Below, one piece after another: positions 32,879-34,624 of a DNA stretch of 34,624 bases. Position 1 is the first letter of the stretch. Each line of letters starts with the position of its first letter. The notes under the pieces are model-generated. The model was not told the DNA's origin, searched no databases, and saw only the letters and a program-made list of their open reading frames with translations. The stretch comes from Planctomycetota bacterium. Lineage in GTDB: Bacteria; Planctomycetota; B15-G4; JADJEK01. A program made the position numbers and the translations under genes. Location of the stretch: assembly GCA_016213895.1 (NCBI GenBank), contig JACQZJ010000083.1:23282-57905 (forward strand), given 5' to 3'.

Positions 32879-33402
32879 TCAGCGGCGGTGCGAACTCCTC
32901 TCGGCCAAATGCTGTTCCTGGGCACGTTCGATTGGCACCCAACCCTCGCTTTCCTCCGGGCAGCTCTGTGATCCTCGACATTGCAGTACTTCTCGAAGTC
33001 CATTGGCTGTGCCACCCGGCAGCCGTTGCGCGGGACGACCTCGCCTTACAGCTACCCAATCACCTCGTCGCCTCCCGCCACGCCACCCTTCACCCTCCGT
33101 ACCGCGTAGCCGCACTCAGGTGCCAGCTTCGAGATCATTCGCATCGGCGTTGCCATGCTCCGCTCGCGGAGCAAGCAAGCCATATACGTCAACTCACGGC
33201 CGGCGGGCAACCGCCCGTGCTGCATCTGCAGACCGCAAACGTCTCTCCCGATCTTGGGGATCGACGCCTCATCCGCAACTTCCCGGAAGGGCTCCCACGC
33301 ACTACGCAGGTCAGTGGCCAAGGGCTTGCCATACACGGTCAATCCGATGAACTCCAACGGACTACGGGTCATAATCCGCGGCTCGGTGTCTATTCCTGCC
33401 AC
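32879..33402 (-). pseudogene. GyrI-like (AraC effector-binding) domain gene, two nonsense codons and a frameshift
   Basis: From GTG 33402 the frame reads PRIMTRSPLEFIGLTVYGKPL, then GLQMQHGRLPAGRELTYMAC and RVKGGVAGGDEVIG, the GyrI-like small-molecule-binding domain. At 33052-33054 TAG and two codons later TAA stand where relatives have Tyr (YxY). The same frame then continues convincingly as RNGCRVAQPMDFEKYCNVEDHRAA. Near 32972 one C appears missing from a run, because the expected ending PEESEGWVPIERA lies in another frame and stops at 32879. Two point nonsense changes plus one single-base loss make this a recent pseudogene. TAG and TAA end intact genes elsewhere in the window, so codon reassignment is not the explanation. 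Its start is seven bases past the attC at 33410-33469, as in a gene cassette. Confidence 0.75.
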
Positions 33403-33409
33403 CCTCTAT

Positions 33410-33469
33410 GCCGAACGGTCTGGGCCAGCGGCGACCCGCAGCGCCGTCCGCTGCATGCCGCTGTTAGGC
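33410..33469 (-). mobile_element. attC-like cassette recombination site 1
   Basis: Read on the minus strand, the 60-base site begins with GCCTAAC (33469-33463, perfect RYYYAAC) and ends with GTTCGGC (33416-33410, one mismatch to GTTRRRY). The two pair at six of seven positions. Inside, CAGCGG on one arm meets the complementary CCGCTG on the other at equal offset, as L-box stems do. The TAA stop of the DoxX gene lies within the GCCTAAC box, a classic feature of integron gene cassettes. The inner CAGCGG arm is shared with the second site. Confidence 0.7.
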
Positions 33470-33898
33470 GGCGCCTGCTCCAGGCGTTTGCCTCTTTCGC
33501 CCGACGAGACCGTCCAGGCTCCAGCTCCCCGCGCCGTGCGAGGCGAGAAGCAGGAAGATGAAGCAGAGGAGAACGGCGGGCTCCCCGTGGTTTTGGATTG
33601 GCCAGGCGCCCCCAGGCTGATGGAACTGAAAATAGGCCACTGCCATCTCCCCCGACAGGATGACCGCGACCGGTTGCGTGAACAGCCCGAGCAGGATCGC
33701 GGCGCCGCCGTAGAACTCCAGCACGCCCCCGATCCACGTCTGGGACATCATCGCCGGGTGCCCTCCGTACTGGGCGGGGACTCCACCGAACCAATCGAAG
33801 ATCTTCATGCCTCCGGCTTGGAGAAACAGCAGCCCAGCAACGACGCGTAATAGGAACAAGGTAATCTGCCTTGTGCGCTCCATGTTCATGGATTTCAT
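33464..33898 (-). CDS. DoxX family membrane protein in a gene cassette
   Basis: The 144-residue protein has four predicted membrane spans: ITLFLLRVVAGLLFLQAGGMKIF, WIGGVLEFYGGAAILLGLF, AVILSGEMAVAYFQFH and AVLLCFIFLLLAS. GGMKIFDWFGG and the LEFYGGAAILLGLFTQPVA segment are typical of DoxX. Some DoxX proteins take part in thiol stress or quinone-linked oxidation; the role here is open. ATG 33898 is preceded by GGAGGAG at suitable distance; ATGs at 33889 and 33883 are alternatives. Its TAA falls in the attC box at 33463-33469, and another attC lies 52 bases before its start, so gene and site form one cassette of about 541 bases. It is the only gene in the array that looks fully intact. Confidence 0.87.
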   Translation of the reverse strand: MKSMNMERTRQITLFLLRVVAGLLFLQAGGMKIFDWFGGVPAQYGGHPAMMSQTWIGGVLEFYGGAAILLGLFTQPVAVILSGEMAVAYFQFHQPGGAWPIQNHGEPAVLLCFIFLLLASHGAGSWSLDGLVGRKRQTPGAGAA

Positions 33899-33950
33899 GA
33901 TGGATGCTCCTCCTCTTTGAGGCATTGTGATTCATCTCCGCTTTCAGGTC

Positions 33951-34010
33951 GCCGAACCGCTCAGCATCAGCGGCGGCGCGGAGCGCGGCCGCTGCGTGCT
34001 GTTGTTAGAC
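33951..34010 (-). mobile_element. attC-like cassette recombination site 2
   Basis: On the minus strand the 60-base site starts GTCTAAC (34010-34004, fits RYYYAAC) and ends GTTCGGC (33957-33951). Internal CAGCGGC and its complement form the second stem, displaced by one base between arms, as expected from the unpaired bases that orient attC. The TAA of the DinB-like gene lies inside GTCTAAC. Length, boxes and the CAGCGG arm match site 1, so the two sites are related and bound the DoxX cassette. Confidence 0.7.
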
Positions 34011-34447
34011 GCCACCAGTCTCTGAACGAATGGCGCGTATTTGCTTCACGTGATGCTCGACATGGTCAGCTTGCATCGCAACGACGGCACCCACCGGCAG
34101 CCGCACGGTCTCTCCATTGGACTTTCGGAATCCGACAGAACGATGCCATCCATCCGGCACCCGCCTCAGGAGTTGATGGATATGGCATCTGTTGGCCTTG
34201 AGTAGAGCCAGTGACACATCGAGGGACCGGTTGACATAGGCCCAACTCTCGGCCCAGACCTCTTGCGGTTGCGTCTGGTACCACTCAAGCGAGAACTCAG
34301 CCTGCTGGTTCCCCAGTGCCATCAGCCTCCTGGCGCTGGATGGGCATCAAGGTCAGGGTCCTGAATGCCCGCAAGGGCGTGCTCAAGCAATGCTGGCCCC
34401 TCCATGTACCGGGCCAAAACCGCATCCTGGTCGTCTGGTGCCTTCAT
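34005..34447 (-). pseudogene. DinB-like gene with internal deletion and frame change
   Basis: From ATG 34447 the frame reads MKAPDDQDAVLARYMEGPA, LLEHALAGIQDPDLDAHPAPGG and then hits TGA at 34324-34322. In another frame the family continues immediately with MALGNQQAEFSLEWYQTQPQ, ANRCHIHQLLRRVPDGWHRS and MQADHVEHHVKQI, ending with TAA in the attC box. Relatives have about 21 residues between GG and MALGN (WTIRQIVHHIVDG and on), including the first metal-ligand His of the DinB fold. Deletion of those codons plus one base explains both loss and frameshift. The C-terminal HVEHH ligands remain. The missing length is estimated from family knowledge. DinB proteins are metal-binding thiol S-transferase-like enzymes, and this copy is probably inactive. 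Confidence 0.72.
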
Positions 34448-34489
34448 GTTGATAGCCTATCGCTACAGAAATCAAGTGGCGTCTGTGAG

Positions 34490-34531
34490 TTCCGGAAAGT
34501 CTGGCAGTAGGCATTCCGGAAAGTCTGGCAG
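34490..34531 (+). repeat. Direct repeat of 18 bases, period 24
   Basis: TTCCGGAAAGTCTGGCAG occurs at 34490-34507 and again, identical, at 34514-34531, separated by TAGGCA. The unit contains the palindrome TTCCGGAA. It lies upstream of the DinB-like gene at the right edge of the window, where the cassette array would meet flanking DNA. It could be a recombinase or regulator binding array or the edge of a mobile element; the window ends too soon to tell. Confidence 0.8.
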
Positions 34532-34556
34532 AGGACGTAAGCATACCGAAGGGGGA

Positions 34557-34624
34557 GCCGCCCCGAGCCTGCCGTTCAGGCAGGCGAGGCGAGGGGCGGC
34601 GGTCCGGGGGAGGCGAAGCCTCCC
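34557..34624. repeat. Nested and adjacent hairpins at the window end
   Basis: GCCGCCCC at 34557-34564 pairs with GGGGCGGC at 34593-34600, enclosing a second perfect stem, GCCTGCC at 34567-34573 with GGCAGGC at 34579-34585 (five-base loop). Seven bases on, GGGAGGC-GAA-GCCTCCC forms a third perfect hairpin at 34608-34624, reaching the last base of the window. The dense, GC-rich, non-coding structure resembles REP-type elements or a mobile-element terminus. No T-tract follows within the window, so terminator function is not shown. Confidence 0.65.

Noticed and set aside
33037-33060. Stop-codon reassignment (TAG/TAA read as Tyr)
   Set aside because: Several intact genes in the window end with TAG or TAA, and the same gene also has a frameshift, so loss of function or sequence error is simpler.

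Overview
The window is GC-rich, densely coded bacterial chromosome, with a less ordered, lower-GC stretch after about 31.3 kb. Several features suggest a Planctomycetota-like or related environmental lineage, with deltaproteobacteria-type anaerobic genes: large secreted carbohydrate-active proteins, a secreted ADP-ribosylglycohydrolase-like protein, a PDZ/coiled-coil envelope protein, an unlinked lipoate ligase and a Tat-type superoxide dismutase. No rRNA, tRNA or other phylogenetic marker is present, so this placement is only an inference.

Left part (1-4226, + strand): the tail of an upstream gene, a one-TM protein with anti-sigma-like layout, a periplasmic PDZ/coiled-coil protein and a secreted parallel beta-helix protein resembling GH141-type enzymes.

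Redox/sulfur block (4240-11148): a minus-strand run of three small NifX/NifB-domain proteins and two MinD-type ATPases with inserted ferredoxin domains, the last of them broken by an internal deletion. It lies divergent from a sigma54-dependent PAS-AAA-Fis regulator. The layout closely resembles the 'orange protein' (ORP) loci of anaerobes such as Desulfovibrio. The shared intergenic region holds a plausible -24/-12 promoter and two upstream TTGCA-type sites one DNA face apart. Cysteine synthase, serine acetyltransferase and a cupin follow the regulator.

Central metabolism (11173-22395): on the minus strand, an aldehyde dehydrogenase coupled to a 670-residue single-TM protein of unknown function. 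On the plus strand, a complete pyruvate dehydrogenase operon (E1 alpha, E1 beta, E2, E3) is followed by a scar of three truncated genes (DUF2442, AlbA_2/HATPase-type ATP-binding protein, type III restriction subunit). After the scar come a PaaI-type thioesterase and the lipoate-protein ligase that could charge the E2.

Secreted and stress block (22513-31342): a thioredoxin-like CPPC protein, an NHL/beta-propeller plus ADP-ribosylglycohydrolase pair, a pRiA4b ORF-3 family protein, a Tat-exported Fe/Mn superoxide dismutase, a large DUF5703/GH95-like lipoprotein split by a LamG insertion, and an overlapping small-protein/nucleotidyltransferase pair of toxin-antitoxin type.

Right part (31343-34624): a decayed region ending in what reads as part of a mobile gene-cassette array. 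Two 60-bp attC-like sites flank a DoxX gene. The stop codons of DoxX and of a DinB-like gene lie inside the attC boxes, and a GyrI-like gene begins 7 bases past an attC. Three of the neighbouring genes (DUF1697, GyrI-like, DinB) carry internal deletions, nonsense codons or frameshifts. A recurring theme of the window is internal deletion that leaves both ends of a gene recognisable. This could be real decay or an assembly artefact, and read mapping would decide.
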